In this document: one piece after another, positions 50,337 through 59,103 of the stretch
Position numbering within the stretch: position 1 is the first letter of the stretch
Layout of the letters: each line of letters starts with the position of its first letter
Assembly (NCBI GenBank): GCA_038526915.1
Contig: JBCBGF010000010.1
Coordinates: 57,248-121,247 of the forward strand
Length of the DNA: 64,000 bases
Source: JBCBGF01 sp038526915
Lineage (GTDB): Bacteria; Pseudomonadota; Alphaproteobacteria; Rhodobacterales; Rhodobacteraceae
Direction: 5' to 3'
Notes under the pieces: model-generated
Databases searched by the model: none
What the model saw: the letters and a program-made list of their open reading frames with translations, nothing else
Told to the model about the DNA's origin: nothing
Made by a program: the position numbers and the translations under genes

Positions 50337-50999
50337 ATGCCATTCTCAGAAGCCAGCTTTGCCTTCTTCTCAGACCTGTCCGCCAACAACAATCGCGACT
50401 GGTTCAATGCGAACAAGGCCACGTTCAAGGATTGCATCGAGACGCCGTTTATCGACCTACTCGAAGCTTTGACGAACCGGCTGGAAGACGCGCCGCGCCC
50501 CCTCATGGGTGGCAAGAAAACCACCTTTCGGCTGAACCGCGACGTGCGGTTTTCCGAAGACAAGTCACCCTACAAAACCAACATGTCTGGCCTTCTCACG
50601 CCGTCTGGGGACAAGTCGGAAATGGCCGGGATCGTCTATCTGCATCTTGAGGCCACGGGCGGCTTTGCGGTTGCGGGGTTTTACAACCTCTCCCCCAAGC
50701 AGCTGGCCCCGATGCGCGATGATATGATCGCCCGCGCCGATGCGTTCGACGATGTGCTGGCCGCGTTGGCCGCGGCGGGCCGTAGCCTCGACCAAAGCAT
50801 GTCGCTGTCCTCGATGCCCAAGGGGTTCACCGATCACGCCGCGCATCGCCACGCTGACATAATCAAACTGAAATCCCTGATGGTGCGGGAAGACTTGCCG
50901 AAGGACCTGTGGCTCTCGGGCGATGTGATCGACCATGTGGAGGCCTTGGCGCGGGAGTGCATGCCGCTGTTGCGGTTTTCGCAGCCCGCGCGGGGGTAG
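50337..50999 (+). CDS. DUF2461 family protein
   Basis: The 220-aa protein has the DUF2461 (TIGR02453) pattern: FSDLSANNNRDWFNANKATFKDCIETPF, FRLNRDVRFSEDKSPYKTNMSGLL and YLHLEATGGFAVAGFYNLSPKQLAPMRD. The function of the family is not established. The start is 9 nt after the dioxygenase stop, so it is likely the last gene of the efflux-HAD-dioxygenase string. A tRNA gene on the other strand follows. Confidence 0.88.
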   Translation: MPFSEASFAFFSDLSANNNRDWFNANKATFKDCIETPFIDLLEALTNRLEDAPRPLMGGKKTTFRLNRDVRFSEDKSPYKTNMSGLLTPSGDKSEMAGIVYLHLEATGGFAVAGFYNLSPKQLAPMRDDMIARADAFDDVLAALAAAGRSLDQSMSLSSMPKGFTDHAAHRHADIIKLKSLMVREDLPKDLWLSGDVIDHVEALARECMPLLRFSQPARG

Positions 51000-51004
51000 T
51001 TTGG

Positions 51005-51094
51005 TGGCGGAGAGACAGGGATTCGAACCCTGGAGACGGTTTCCCGCCTACACACTTTCCAGGCGTGCGCCTTCGACCACTCGGCCACCTCTCC
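51005..51094 (-). tRNA. tRNA-Ser (anticodon GGA)
   Basis: On the minus strand GGAGAGG begins the acceptor stem and pairs with TCTCTCC near the 3' end, with one mismatch tolerated. The D-arm GTGGCCGAGTGG, the anticodon loop CTGGAAA giving GGA, a long variable arm (GGCGGGAAACCGTC) and the T-arm GGGTTCGAATCCC are all present. The long variable arm and anticodon identify serine. The 3' CCA is encoded (TGG at 51005-51007 on the plus strand). Total length is 90 nt. Confidence 0.95.
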
Positions 51095-51137
51095 GTGGGC
51101 ACGGGGGATAGCGGTCCGCGCTCGCCCGTGCAAGTCC

Positions 51138-51977
51138 CTAGAACACCCGGAAGCTTGCCGTGAAGGGCAGATGATCTGACACTTCTTCTTTGAACCGCTC
51201 GCGCCCCATGCCGGGGTGGCTGCTGTCGGTGTCCATGGTCCAGTTCATCGGAAACAGGCGCAGCGAGCCGCGCTCATAGTCGCGTGAGAAGGTGCGTGAG
51301 ACGGCGAAACCATCGAGCAGGTTCGCACGCCCACGATCCAGGATATGGCTGAAGCGGTCCTGCAGATCCCAGGATGACAGGAAATCCATCACATCGTCGC
51401 CGCCCAGGTGGTGGAAGTTCGACACATCCTGGCCGGGGATCATGTTGAAATCGCCCATCAAGACGAGGGTTCGGTGGCCAAGCCCGGGGGTGTCGCGCAC
51501 CGTCGACAGCCAGTCGCCGATCACACGGCATTGCGTATCGCGCAGATTTTGGTCGGGTTTGTCACGGCCCGATTTCAGGTGAACCCCCACGACAATCGCG
51601 CGGAACTTGCCCATGCGCACATCGACGGCCAGAGCCAGGCGTCCACGGTCATAGTCACCTTGTGAGCCAGGGATGAATCGGGGGTTTTCGACGGTCACAT
51701 CGGGCTTGTGCAGAAAACCGATATGCAGGGCGCTGCCCGGCTGTTCGAGGATGGTTGCGGCGTAGGTGACGCCGTAATCGTCGGCCAGCATCTGGGCCAG
51801 CGTGTCGATATGGGCGAGCGGTGAGACCTCGACCAGACAGACGAAATCGGCATCGAGCAGCGCCAGCCCCTCGGCCTGGCGGCGGGCCTTGTCGCTGCCC
51901 GGTGCGATACCCTGGCCGTTGAAGCTGAAGCCTGCGAGGTTCCAGACGGCAAAGCGTCCGATTGCGTGTTGGGCCAT
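51138..51977 (-). CDS. Endonuclease/exonuclease/phosphatase family protein
   Basis: The 279-aa protein has the EEP fold: FAVWNLAGFSFNGQG near the N-terminus, an acidic metal site in LDADFVCLVEVS (about 50), VVGVHLKSGRD with the catalytic-region His (about 130), LVLMGDFNMIPG (about 178-189) and SDHLPFTASFRVF at the C-terminus with the terminal His. This is the full set of metal and catalytic residues. The substrate (nucleic acid or phospholipid headgroup) is unknown. No signal peptide is seen. The start ATG 51977 is chosen by its GGAGACC ribosome-binding site. Confidence 0.88.
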   Translation of the reverse strand: MAQHAIGRFAVWNLAGFSFNGQGIAPGSDKARRQAEGLALLDADFVCLVEVSPLAHIDTLAQMLADDYGVTYAATILEQPGSALHIGFLHKPDVTVENPRFIPGSQGDYDRGRLALAVDVRMGKFRAIVVGVHLKSGRDKPDQNLRDTQCRVIGDWLSTVRDTPGLGHRTLVLMGDFNMIPGQDVSNFHHLGGDDVMDFLSSWDLQDRFSHILDRGRANLLDGFAVSRTFSRDYERGSLRLFPMNWTMDTDSSHPGMGRERFKEEVSDHLPFTASFRVF

Positions 51978-52025
51978 GGGGGTCTCCTGCGAAATGCTTT
52001 GGCTCAAATGCCCGCAGGATAGGGA

Positions 52026-52745
52026 TTACTCCGCGAAGGTAACAGCCACCCGGCGGTTGCGCGCGCCTTTCTTTTCGATCTTGCCGATCTTCAAGGCCCC
52101 GATCTCACCCGTGCGCGCCACATGGGTGCCGCCGCAGGGTTGCAAATCGACCTGGGCCTCCCCCTCCCCGATCCGGATCAAGCGGATGCGGCCTGCGCCG
52201 CGCGGGGGCTGGACGCTCATGGTTTTCACGAGGCCAGGGTTCGCGTCGAGCTCTTCTTCCGTGATCCAGTCCTCGGTCACGGGCAGATCGCGGGCGGCCA
52301 GTTCGTTCAGCGCCGCCTCAATCGCCAGCTTGTCCTCCGGCGCTTCGGGCATATCGAAATCGAGCCGTCCCTTGTCCGCGCTGATCGAACCACCGGTGAC
52401 GGGTAGCGGGATCACCACCGACAACAGGTGCAGCGCGGTGTGGATGCGCATGTGGCGCAGCCGTGTGTCCCAATCGAGGTGTTGGGCAACAGTTGCCCCC
52501 ACGGGCGGCAACACCGCGCCCTCGGGCGGGACCAGAACGATCTCATCGCCCTGCCCCTTCACCGTGGTCGCCACTGCCATCTCGCCCCCGTCCCAGGTGA
52601 TCCGGCCCACATCACCCGGCTGACCGCCGCCGGTGGCGTAGAACAGGCTCGCATCCAGCACCACACCGCCCCGGTCGGTGATCGCCGTTACAACCCCTGG
52701 CGCCTCGGTGCGATAGGCATCGTCGCGAAACAGCATCACTGTCAT
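52026..52745 (-). CDS. AlaX-type alanyl-tRNA editing protein
   Basis: The 239-aa protein has HTALHLLSVVIP (HxxxH, about 99-110) and CGGTHVARTGEIGALKI (C and H ligands, about 206-222). This is the zinc site of the alanyl-tRNA synthetase editing domain. An N-terminal domain with FYATGGGQPGDVG (about 35-47) precedes it. It should hydrolyse mischarged Ser- or Gly-tRNA(Ala) in trans. Its ATG and the stop of the mscS gene meet within 1 nt. Confidence 0.9.
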   Translation of the reverse strand: MTVMLFRDDAYRTEAPGVVTAITDRGGVVLDASLFYATGGGQPGDVGRITWDGGEMAVATTVKGQGDEIVLVPPEGAVLPPVGATVAQHLDWDTRLRHMRIHTALHLLSVVIPLPVTGGSISADKGRLDFDMPEAPEDKLAIEAALNELAARDLPVTEDWITEEELDANPGLVKTMSVQPPRGAGRIRLIRIGEGEAQVDLQPCGGTHVARTGEIGALKIGKIEKKGARNRRVAVTFAE

Positions 52746-55171
52746 CAGTCGTCTCCAAATTCGCCGCCTGCCAGTTCCGGTGAGACCGGGGGCGATGGCG
52801 GGTGTTGCTCGGGCACGGCGGGCGGTTCTGGATGTGTCGCATCGCCCCTCAGCGCCTCGGGGTTGCGCAGCCAGATATCGCGCTGGGCGAACGGGATCTC
52901 GATCCCTTCTTCGGTGAACCGCCGCGCGATTTCGTGGTTCATGTCGGATTTCACGCTGAGGACCCAGTTCACATCGCGCAGGATCGCCCGGATCTCAAAA
53001 TCCAGGCTATCGGCGCCAAAGCCTTGGAACAAAACGGCGGGCGCCGGGGTCAGCGCGACCATGGGATGGGCCTCCGCAATCTCGCGCAGGATGGCTTCCA
53101 CCTTGCGGGTGTCGGTGCCGTAGGCCACGCCCACCGGCACGATCACCCGACCGGTCAGGTTCCCGCGTGTCCAGTTCGTGACCGTGCCCGAGACCAGATC
53201 GGCGTTGGGTACAATGACATCGGTGCGGTCGAAGGTTTCGATCCGGGTGGAGCGGACCGAGATATCGCGCACGTAGCCCATCTGCCCGCCGACCTCGATC
53301 CAGTCACCTTCCGAGATCGGACGCTCAATCAGCAGGATGATGCCCGAGACGAAGTTCGACACGATGGTCTGCAGGCCAAAACCCACGCCGACCGCCAAAG
53401 CGCTGGCAAAGATCGCGAGATTCGACAGGTCGATCCCGGCGGCGGTGATCGCCAGCAGGCCGGCGAGGAAGATGCCCACATAGCCAACGCCCGCCGTAAT
53501 CGCGTTGCGCCCGCCCACATCGATCCGCGTCTTGGGCAGGATGGTGGTGCGCAGGGTGCCTTGAATGAACCGCGTGATCGCATAGAGCAGCAGGAAGACT
53601 ACGATCACGGTCAGGAAATCGGTGGGCGAGATGCGGGTCTCGCCGATGGTGACCCCGGCGACAAACCGCGCCCAAAGCTCCCCCAGTTCCGCAGGGCGCA
53701 CGCCCCAGATCAGCGCAAAGAGCGGTGAGGACGCGATGCCCAGTGCGAAAGAGATCAGGACGGGGACCAGTGCCTCAGACGCCTCATCGGCGTCCCCGCC
53801 CGCGATCAGGGCGTAGACATCGCTGATCGGGCGGTGGAGCGTGATCAAAAACCCGATCAACGCAAGCGATAGCGCCGCCGGGAACATTGTCGCGCCCGCC
53901 AACGTGGCATAGCCGATGGCCATCATCACCGGGCCAAAGACACCCACCGCCACCAGCGCGCGCCCGATCAGCCGGGTCATCTTGTCCCGCAAGCTGTCCT
54001 GGGGCGGTGCGTCGCCCTCTGCCGGGGCCGCGACCGCCACCGCCCGGATCAGAAGGCGGCCCAGCCGATAGAGGACAAGGCCCAGCAGCACCATGATCGG
54101 AAAGCCCAGAACCACGGCGGCGTCATCGTCATAGGGCGTCTCACCATCCAGAAACAACGCCCCGAACAGCACCGTGACCGCCAGCACCGCGCCCATCGCG
54201 CCGGTGTAGAACCGCCCCACCTTGCGCATCCGGTCATCGAGCCGGAACCAGCTGGCAAGCCGCGTGCCCTTGGGGAAAATCCGGTAGCCCAGCCACATCG
54301 AGCCAAAGAACAAAACCCCGGCCGGGGTCAGCGCCTGCACAACCTCGGTGCCACGGGGACCAAAGACGCCCGTCGACAAAAGCGCGCGGGTCAGGACGTA
54401 AAGGCCCAGAACCGGCACAATCACTTGGGTCATCGACACGACATACCCAGCCGCCACGCGCCCCACCGCGCCAGAGCGGTCCTGCACCGCCGTCGTGATC
54501 CGCTGCATCCACACGCGGCCCCGCGTCACCAGGGCCAGCGCGATCACGAACAGCAGGATCGTCGCGGGCAGGTTCGCGCGGGCTTGCGCACGCTGCACCT
54601 CGCTGCGGAAGGCGCGCTCGAACTCGCGCCAGATGATGCCGAGCGTATCGGTCAGATGGGTCACCGCCCCGGGCCAGAGCGCGGGGTTCAGGGGCGATGG
54701 CCCGAGGTTCAGAAGCGCATCGGTCTGCCGCGCGCGCAGCTCATCATCGAGCTCACCCACCAGCCCATCGGCGCGGTTGAACGCCTCGGTCGCGGCGCGT
54801 TGCGGGGCCTGCAGGCGGACGAGTTGCGCATTCAGCTCAGACCGGCGTTCGGCAATTTCGGCGGGCTCGGTCGCGCCCTCTTCCGGCACCGGCCCCAGCG
54901 CCTCGATCTGGGCGCGCAGCGTGTCGATCCGGCTTTCCTGCGCGGATTCGGCGGCCAGGAACTCACTCCGCCGTTCCGCGATCTGGGCCCGCAGCGCCTC
55001 CAGCACCGCGTCCGTCGCCGTCCCGTTTTCGAGCGCGCGTTCGGCCTGGCGGGCGAGGTCATCCCAGCGGTCGTAATCCGGCGTACTGTCGGCCCCCTGC
55101 GCCATGGCGCCCGCGGCGAGGCCCAGCGCCAGTACGAGCGCCAAGGCCGTTGCGATCCATCGCGACACCAT
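52745..55171 (-). CDS. Large mechanosensitive channel, MscS family with DUF3772
   Basis: The 808-aa protein has a signal peptide (MVSRWIATALALVLALGLAAGAMAQ) and a periplasmic helical DUF3772-type domain with coiled-coil segments (about 30-170). Many transmembrane helices follow (from about 195 to 555). The MscS pore and vestibule have IASALAVGVGFGLQTIVSNFVSGIILLIERPISEGDWIEVGG (about 590-631). It protects against osmotic downshock. The start ATG 55171 overlaps the cysK stop by one base (TGATG), so it is coupled to cysK-trgB-trgA. Confidence 0.9.
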   Translation of the reverse strand: MVSRWIATALALVLALGLAAGAMAQGADSTPDYDRWDDLARQAERALENGTATDAVLEALRAQIAERRSEFLAAESAQESRIDTLRAQIEALGPVPEEGATEPAEIAERRSELNAQLVRLQAPQRAATEAFNRADGLVGELDDELRARQTDALLNLGPSPLNPALWPGAVTHLTDTLGIIWREFERAFRSEVQRAQARANLPATILLFVIALALVTRGRVWMQRITTAVQDRSGAVGRVAAGYVVSMTQVIVPVLGLYVLTRALLSTGVFGPRGTEVVQALTPAGVLFFGSMWLGYRIFPKGTRLASWFRLDDRMRKVGRFYTGAMGAVLAVTVLFGALFLDGETPYDDDAAVVLGFPIMVLLGLVLYRLGRLLIRAVAVAAPAEGDAPPQDSLRDKMTRLIGRALVAVGVFGPVMMAIGYATLAGATMFPAALSLALIGFLITLHRPISDVYALIAGGDADEASEALVPVLISFALGIASSPLFALIWGVRPAELGELWARFVAGVTIGETRISPTDFLTVIVVFLLLYAITRFIQGTLRTTILPKTRIDVGGRNAITAGVGYVGIFLAGLLAITAAGIDLSNLAIFASALAVGVGFGLQTIVSNFVSGIILLIERPISEGDWIEVGGQMGYVRDISVRSTRIETFDRTDVIVPNADLVSGTVTNWTRGNLTGRVIVPVGVAYGTDTRKVEAILREIAEAHPMVALTPAPAVLFQGFGADSLDFEIRAILRDVNWVLSVKSDMNHEIARRFTEEGIEIPFAQRDIWLRNPEALRGDATHPEPPAVPEQHPPSPPVSPELAGGEFGDD

Positions 55172-56202
55172 CAGTCCATGAACACGGCTGGGAGGATACG
55201 ATCTTCGCCGTCCATCCAGCGCGGCACGGGCAGGCCTTTCTCGCGCAAGAACGCAGGGTTGAAGAGCTTTGATTGATAGCGCGTGCCGTAGTCGCACAGG
55301 ATCGTGACGACCGTGCTGCCTGGCCCCAGGTCGCGGGCCAGCCGCATCGCGCCCGCGACGTTGATGCCGGAAGAGCCACCGAGGCAAAGCCCCTCATGTT
55401 CCAACAGGTCAAACACGATGGGCAGCGCCTCGCTATCGGGGATCTTGTAGCTATGGTCTGGGGTGAAGCCCTGAAGGTTCGCCGTCTCGCGCCCCTGCCC
55501 GATGCCTTCGGTGATCGAATTGCCCTCGGCCTTGAACTCACCGCTTGTATAGAACGAATGGATGGCCGAGCCTTCAGGATCGCTCAGCGCGATCTTCACG
55601 CCTTTGGGCTGCAGCGCCTTGCCGACACCGGCCAGCGTCCCGCCGGTGCCCACCGCGCAGGTGAACCCGTTCACCCGGCCCTCGGTCTGCTCCCAAATCT
55701 CGGGCCCCGTCATCTCAACATGCGCCTGACGGTTCGCCACGTTGTCGAACTGGTTGGCCCAGATTGCGCCGTTGGACTCGGACTGCGCCAGCCGCTCGGC
55801 CAGACGCTCGGAATAGCGCACATAGTTGTTGGGGTTCTTGTAGGGCACCGCGGGAACTTGGACGAGTTCCGCCCCTGCCAGTCGCAGCATGTCCTTTTTC
55901 TCTTGGCTCTGCGTCTCGGGGATCACGATCACGCATTTGAAGCCCATCGACGCCCCCACCAGCGCCAGCCCGATCCCGGTATTGCCCGCTGTGCCTTCCA
56001 CGATCGTGCCGCCTGGGCGCAGGACCCCGCGCGCCATGGCATCGCGGATGATGTAGAGCGCGGCGCGGTCTTTCACCGACTGACCGGGGTTCAGGAACTC
56101 AGCCTTGCCCAGGATCTCGCACCCGGTTGCTTCCGAGGCGGCGTTCAGGCGGATCAGGGGGGTGTTGCCGATGCTGTCGGCCAGATTGGTGCGGATGGTC
56201 AT
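55171..56202 (-). CDS. cysK: Cysteine synthase
   Basis: The 343-aa PLP enzyme starts MTIRTNLADSIGNTPLIRLNAAS. The PLP lysine is in LNPGQSVKDRAALYI (about 37-51). The substrate loop TIVEGTAGNTGIGLALVGASMGF and the phosphate loop GTGGTLAGVGKAL are intact. The C-terminal part is slightly longer than E. coli CysK. In R. sphaeroides, a cysK of this type sits with trgAB and contributes to tellurite resistance, so cysteine or sulfide supply may link to that role. It follows trgB by 56 nt. Confidence 0.93.
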   Translation of the reverse strand: MTIRTNLADSIGNTPLIRLNAASEATGCEILGKAEFLNPGQSVKDRAALYIIRDAMARGVLRPGGTIVEGTAGNTGIGLALVGASMGFKCVIVIPETQSQEKKDMLRLAGAELVQVPAVPYKNPNNYVRYSERLAERLAQSESNGAIWANQFDNVANRQAHVEMTGPEIWEQTEGRVNGFTCAVGTGGTLAGVGKALQPKGVKIALSDPEGSAIHSFYTSGEFKAEGNSITEGIGQGRETANLQGFTPDHSYKIPDSEALPIVFDLLEHEGLCLGGSSGINVAGAMRLARDLGPGSTVVTILCDYGTRYQSKLFNPAFLREKGLPVPRWMDGEDRILPAVFMD

Positions 56203-56258
56203 GCGCGCGCCTTCAGGGGGAAAAGCTGCGCCCTATCTAGGCTGCGCGTCAGGTGAAC

Positions 56259-57380
56259 TCAAGCAAGGGCGGCGCGGTTCAGCGCAAGCCAATAGGCCGT
56301 CATCAAAAGCGGCGTCGCCGCGATCTCACCCGTGCGGGTCATCTCCATCATCCGGTCGAACGGCAGGACATGGGCCCGGATATCCTCTTGTTCGGTCAAT
56401 AGCCCGCCCAGACCTGCGGCTGTATCCGGCAAATCGGCAATGCCCACAAAGCTGTAGAGAAATTCCGTCACCGCCCCGGGCGACGGATAAGAGTTGCCGC
56501 AGGGATAGAGCGCGCCCAGGGTCAGACCCGCCTCTTCCTGCGCCTCGCGCCGGATTGCCTGTTCGGGCGTCTCACCGGGATCGATCCGGCCCGCAATGGG
56601 CTCCAGGCACCAGGGCCTGGGATCGCCGCGCATATGCACGCCGTAGCGAAACTGTTCGATCAGAAGGACACGGTCGCGCACCGGATCATAGGGCAGGACC
56701 GTGGTGGCATCGCCCATCAGAAAAGCCTCGCGCCGGATCACGGCGCTTTGCGTGCCGTCAAACCGGGGAAAGCGCAGATCATCCATCGAGACCGAGAAAT
56801 ACCCGGTATGCGGGCGGCGTTCGGTGATCATGTCGATGGCCTCACGCGGGGCGTCGTGGCGCAGGGTGGCGGGCGCGGGCTCCGCCTCAGCGCGCAGGGA
56901 CGAGGCTGCGCGCATCAGCATCTGGGGATACCGGCGGGCCGCCTCATCTGGGGCAACGCTGCCAAAGCCCGCCATGAACTCCACCGCCGCGCGGGCCGTC
57001 GCGGGGCCGATCTGCGCGATCCAGGCCTCAAGATCCCAAGGCTCACCTGGGGTCCAGCGTCCTTCTGGCGGGCGGTACACCTCCGCCGCGACCGGGCCGT
57101 CGTCAGTCATCACCGTCACCGGGTCGAGCGCGTAGCCGTAAGGGCCTTCATAGTAGTCGAGCCGTGCGCAGTCCGCCGCACTCAGCCCACCCACCAGGAT
57201 GCCGTCCGCCTGACTGTCCGGTTGGGGGAGAAGGATCGGAAAGGCCTCGCCCGAGACCTGCCGAACGCAGTGATCCGCGAGGCGGGCCGGACGCGGCGTG
57301 ACTTGTCGCCCCAGCACCGCCTCAAGCAGGGGCGCGTACCTCAGCGTTCCGTAGAAAAACAAGGATTTTGCCGCGCTCAT
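56259..57380 (-). CDS. trgB: TrgB-like fusion of gamma-glutamylcyclotransferase-type and Nudix domains
   Basis: The 373-aa protein has an N-terminal GGCT-like domain (SLFFYGTLRYAPLLEAVLGR at 6-25 to LDYYEGPYGY, about 85) and a C-terminal Nudix hydrolase domain of the ADP-ribose pyrophosphatase type. The Nudix box GRIDPGETPEQAIRREAQEEAGL is at about 265-287 and has all catalytic Glu residues. This domain pair, next to trgA and cysK, matches the tellurite-resistance protein TrgB of Rhodobacter. It overlaps trgA by 4 nt. Confidence 0.88.
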   Translation of the reverse strand: MSAAKSLFFYGTLRYAPLLEAVLGRQVTPRPARLADHCVRQVSGEAFPILLPQPDSQADGILVGGLSAADCARLDYYEGPYGYALDPVTVMTDDGPVAAEVYRPPEGRWTPGEPWDLEAWIAQIGPATARAAVEFMAGFGSVAPDEAARRYPQMLMRAASSLRAEAEPAPATLRHDAPREAIDMITERRPHTGYFSVSMDDLRFPRFDGTQSAVIRREAFLMGDATTVLPYDPVRDRVLLIEQFRYGVHMRGDPRPWCLEPIAGRIDPGETPEQAIRREAQEEAGLTLGALYPCGNSYPSPGAVTEFLYSFVGIADLPDTAAGLGGLLTEQEDIRAHVLPFDRMMEMTRTGEIAATPLLMTAYWLALNRAALA

Positions 57381-57817
57381 GCCCAGCGGGTCGCCGATAC
57401 CTCGGTCAGTGCGGCGGCGATGATCCCGCCGATGAACATCGTGCCCAACAGACCGGGATCGATCAGCATCGTCCCGTATTCCAGCATCAGGTCCGCCATG
57501 TCCTGAAGCGCCTCCATCGGGTTGACATAGGCCATCTTCCAGGCGCGTTCCTGCATCTCCCACGCGGCCCAGGCCAGGATGCTGTAAAAGGCGATGGCAA
57601 AGACTGTTGTGATCCCGACACCGATGGCCGCGACCATCCCATCGCCCGCGCGACTGCCGGTAATGCGCCAGCCAAGGATCAGGGCAAGGGCGCAGTTCAC
57701 AGCGGCCAGATAGGCGGCCTGCGTACCTTCGGGCATCTGCTGCTTGAACAAGCCACTGACGACCCACGTCAGGAGCGCGAACAACAAGGCCGCGACAAGT
57801 TTCGGTGCTGTGGGCAT
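57377..57817 (-). CDS. trgA: TrgA family membrane protein
   Basis: The 146-aa protein starts MPTAPKLVAALLFALLTWVV. It has four hydrophobic segments (about 6-25, 35-52, 60-90 and 120-140) and the conserved MPEGTQAAYLAAVNCALALILGWRITG region. These fit TrgA, the first gene of the Rhodobacter trgAB tellurite-resistance locus. Its mechanism is unknown. It is translationally coupled to trgB and is followed by cysK, and lies 4 nt from the CFA synthase gene end. Confidence 0.82.
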   Translation of the reverse strand: MPTAPKLVAALLFALLTWVVSGLFKQQMPEGTQAAYLAAVNCALALILGWRITGSRAGDGMVAAIGVGITTVFAIAFYSILAWAAWEMQERAWKMAYVNPMEALQDMADLMLEYGTMLIDPGLLGTMFIGGIIAAALTEVSATRWA

Positions 57818-57820
57818 GCG

Positions 57821-59032
57821 TTAAGCTGGTCGTGTCACCGTGATCTGCGTTACGTCACAGTTTCGACTTTGGAATCCGCTCGCGCAAGAGGTCAGGTACA
57901 AATTCCACATCCGGCGGAAGCGGTCGTCAAAGCCAAGGGCCGCGACGTCATCCCAACGGGCGTTGAACGTGTCGTGCCAGCGCCGCAGTGTCTGGCTGTA
58001 GCTTTCGGCAAACTCGAGCGAGCGCGCAACCCGCAGGCCCGCCTTCTCAACTTCGCCGCGCAGGACGTTTGGTGAGGGGAGCATGCCGCCTGGGAAGATG
58101 AATTTCTGAATGAAATCAACGCCCTTCCGATAAGCCTCCCACCGGAAATCCGCCACTGTAATGATCTGCAACGTCGCGTTCCGCCCCGGCTTTAGGCAGC
58201 TTTTGAGGGTGTTAAAGTAGATCGGCCAGTATTTCTCACCCACGGCCTCAAACATCTCGATCGAGGCGATGCCGTCATACGTGCCTTTTTCGTCACGGTA
58301 ATCCTGCAATTTGATCTGTACGCGGTCGGTTAACCCCGCCTTAGCGATCCGTTCCACCGCGTAATCGTGCTGTTCCTGACTGATCGTCAGGCCCGTCACC
58401 CGCAGCCCGCGCTTCGCCGCCGCATATTCTGCAAACCCGCCCCAGCCACAGCCGATCTCAAGCACATGGTCGCCTTCGCGGGCGCCCATCTGATCGATCA
58501 TGCTGGCGTACTTTGCTTCCTGCGCCACTTCCAAGCTTTCCTGGCCCGTGCGGAACAGGGCCGACGAATAGGTCATCGTGTCATCGAGCCACAGGCGGTA
58601 AAAGTCATTGCCCAGATCGTAGTGGTACGAGATGTTCTTTTTCGACCCGGTCTTGGAGTTCGATTGCAGCCAGAACCGCATCCGTTCATAGGCCCGCACC
58701 AGGCCCATGCCGGGAAAGCCGTTGTAGATCACGTCATTGTCTTCGTTGAGCAGGTCCATGAAGGCCTGCAGATCGGGCGAGGACCACCAGCTTTCGAGGT
58801 AGGCCTCGGAAAACCCCAGATCGCCCTCACGGATCAGACGGGCAAAAAGATCGGGGTTATGGACAATGACCTCGGCCACCGGGCCGGGCTGTGCGCCGTC
58901 TGCGCGGAACCTGCGGCCATCGGGCAAAACGATGTCGAGCCGCCCGCGATTGAGGCCTTTTGCGATGTCGAACACCGGCCCAAAGTAGCGCGGCAGGTTC
59001 ACCTGCCCCTTAGTCGTTGTCAGCACTGCCAT
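57821..59032 (-). CDS. cfa: Cyclopropane-fatty-acyl-phospholipid synthase family protein
   Basis: The 403-aa SAM-dependent enzyme has the motif HVLEIGCGWGGFAEYAAAKRG (about 194-214) and the catalytic-region segments SYHYDLGNDFYRLWLDDTMTYSSALF (about 144-169) and SIEMFEAVGEKYWPIYFNTL (about 270-289). It would add a methylene group to membrane phospholipid acyl chains. In Rhodobacter, related cfa genes belong to singlet-oxygen stress regulons, and a photolyase gene is adjacent here too. Confidence 0.92.
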   Translation of the reverse strand: MAVLTTTKGQVNLPRYFGPVFDIAKGLNRGRLDIVLPDGRRFRADGAQPGPVAEVIVHNPDLFARLIREGDLGFSEAYLESWWSSPDLQAFMDLLNEDNDVIYNGFPGMGLVRAYERMRFWLQSNSKTGSKKNISYHYDLGNDFYRLWLDDTMTYSSALFRTGQESLEVAQEAKYASMIDQMGAREGDHVLEIGCGWGGFAEYAAAKRGLRVTGLTISQEQHDYAVERIAKAGLTDRVQIKLQDYRDEKGTYDGIASIEMFEAVGEKYWPIYFNTLKSCLKPGRNATLQIITVADFRWEAYRKGVDFIQKFIFPGGMLPSPNVLRGEVEKAGLRVARSLEFAESYSQTLRRWHDTFNARWDDVAALGFDDRFRRMWNLYLTSCASGFQSRNCDVTQITVTRPA

Positions 59033-59103
59033 CGAGGCCCCCTTCGCGTCCGACGCACCCTAGCGCAGCTTCAATGCGGTAAACAACTGGTAGCGCTGGA
59101 TTT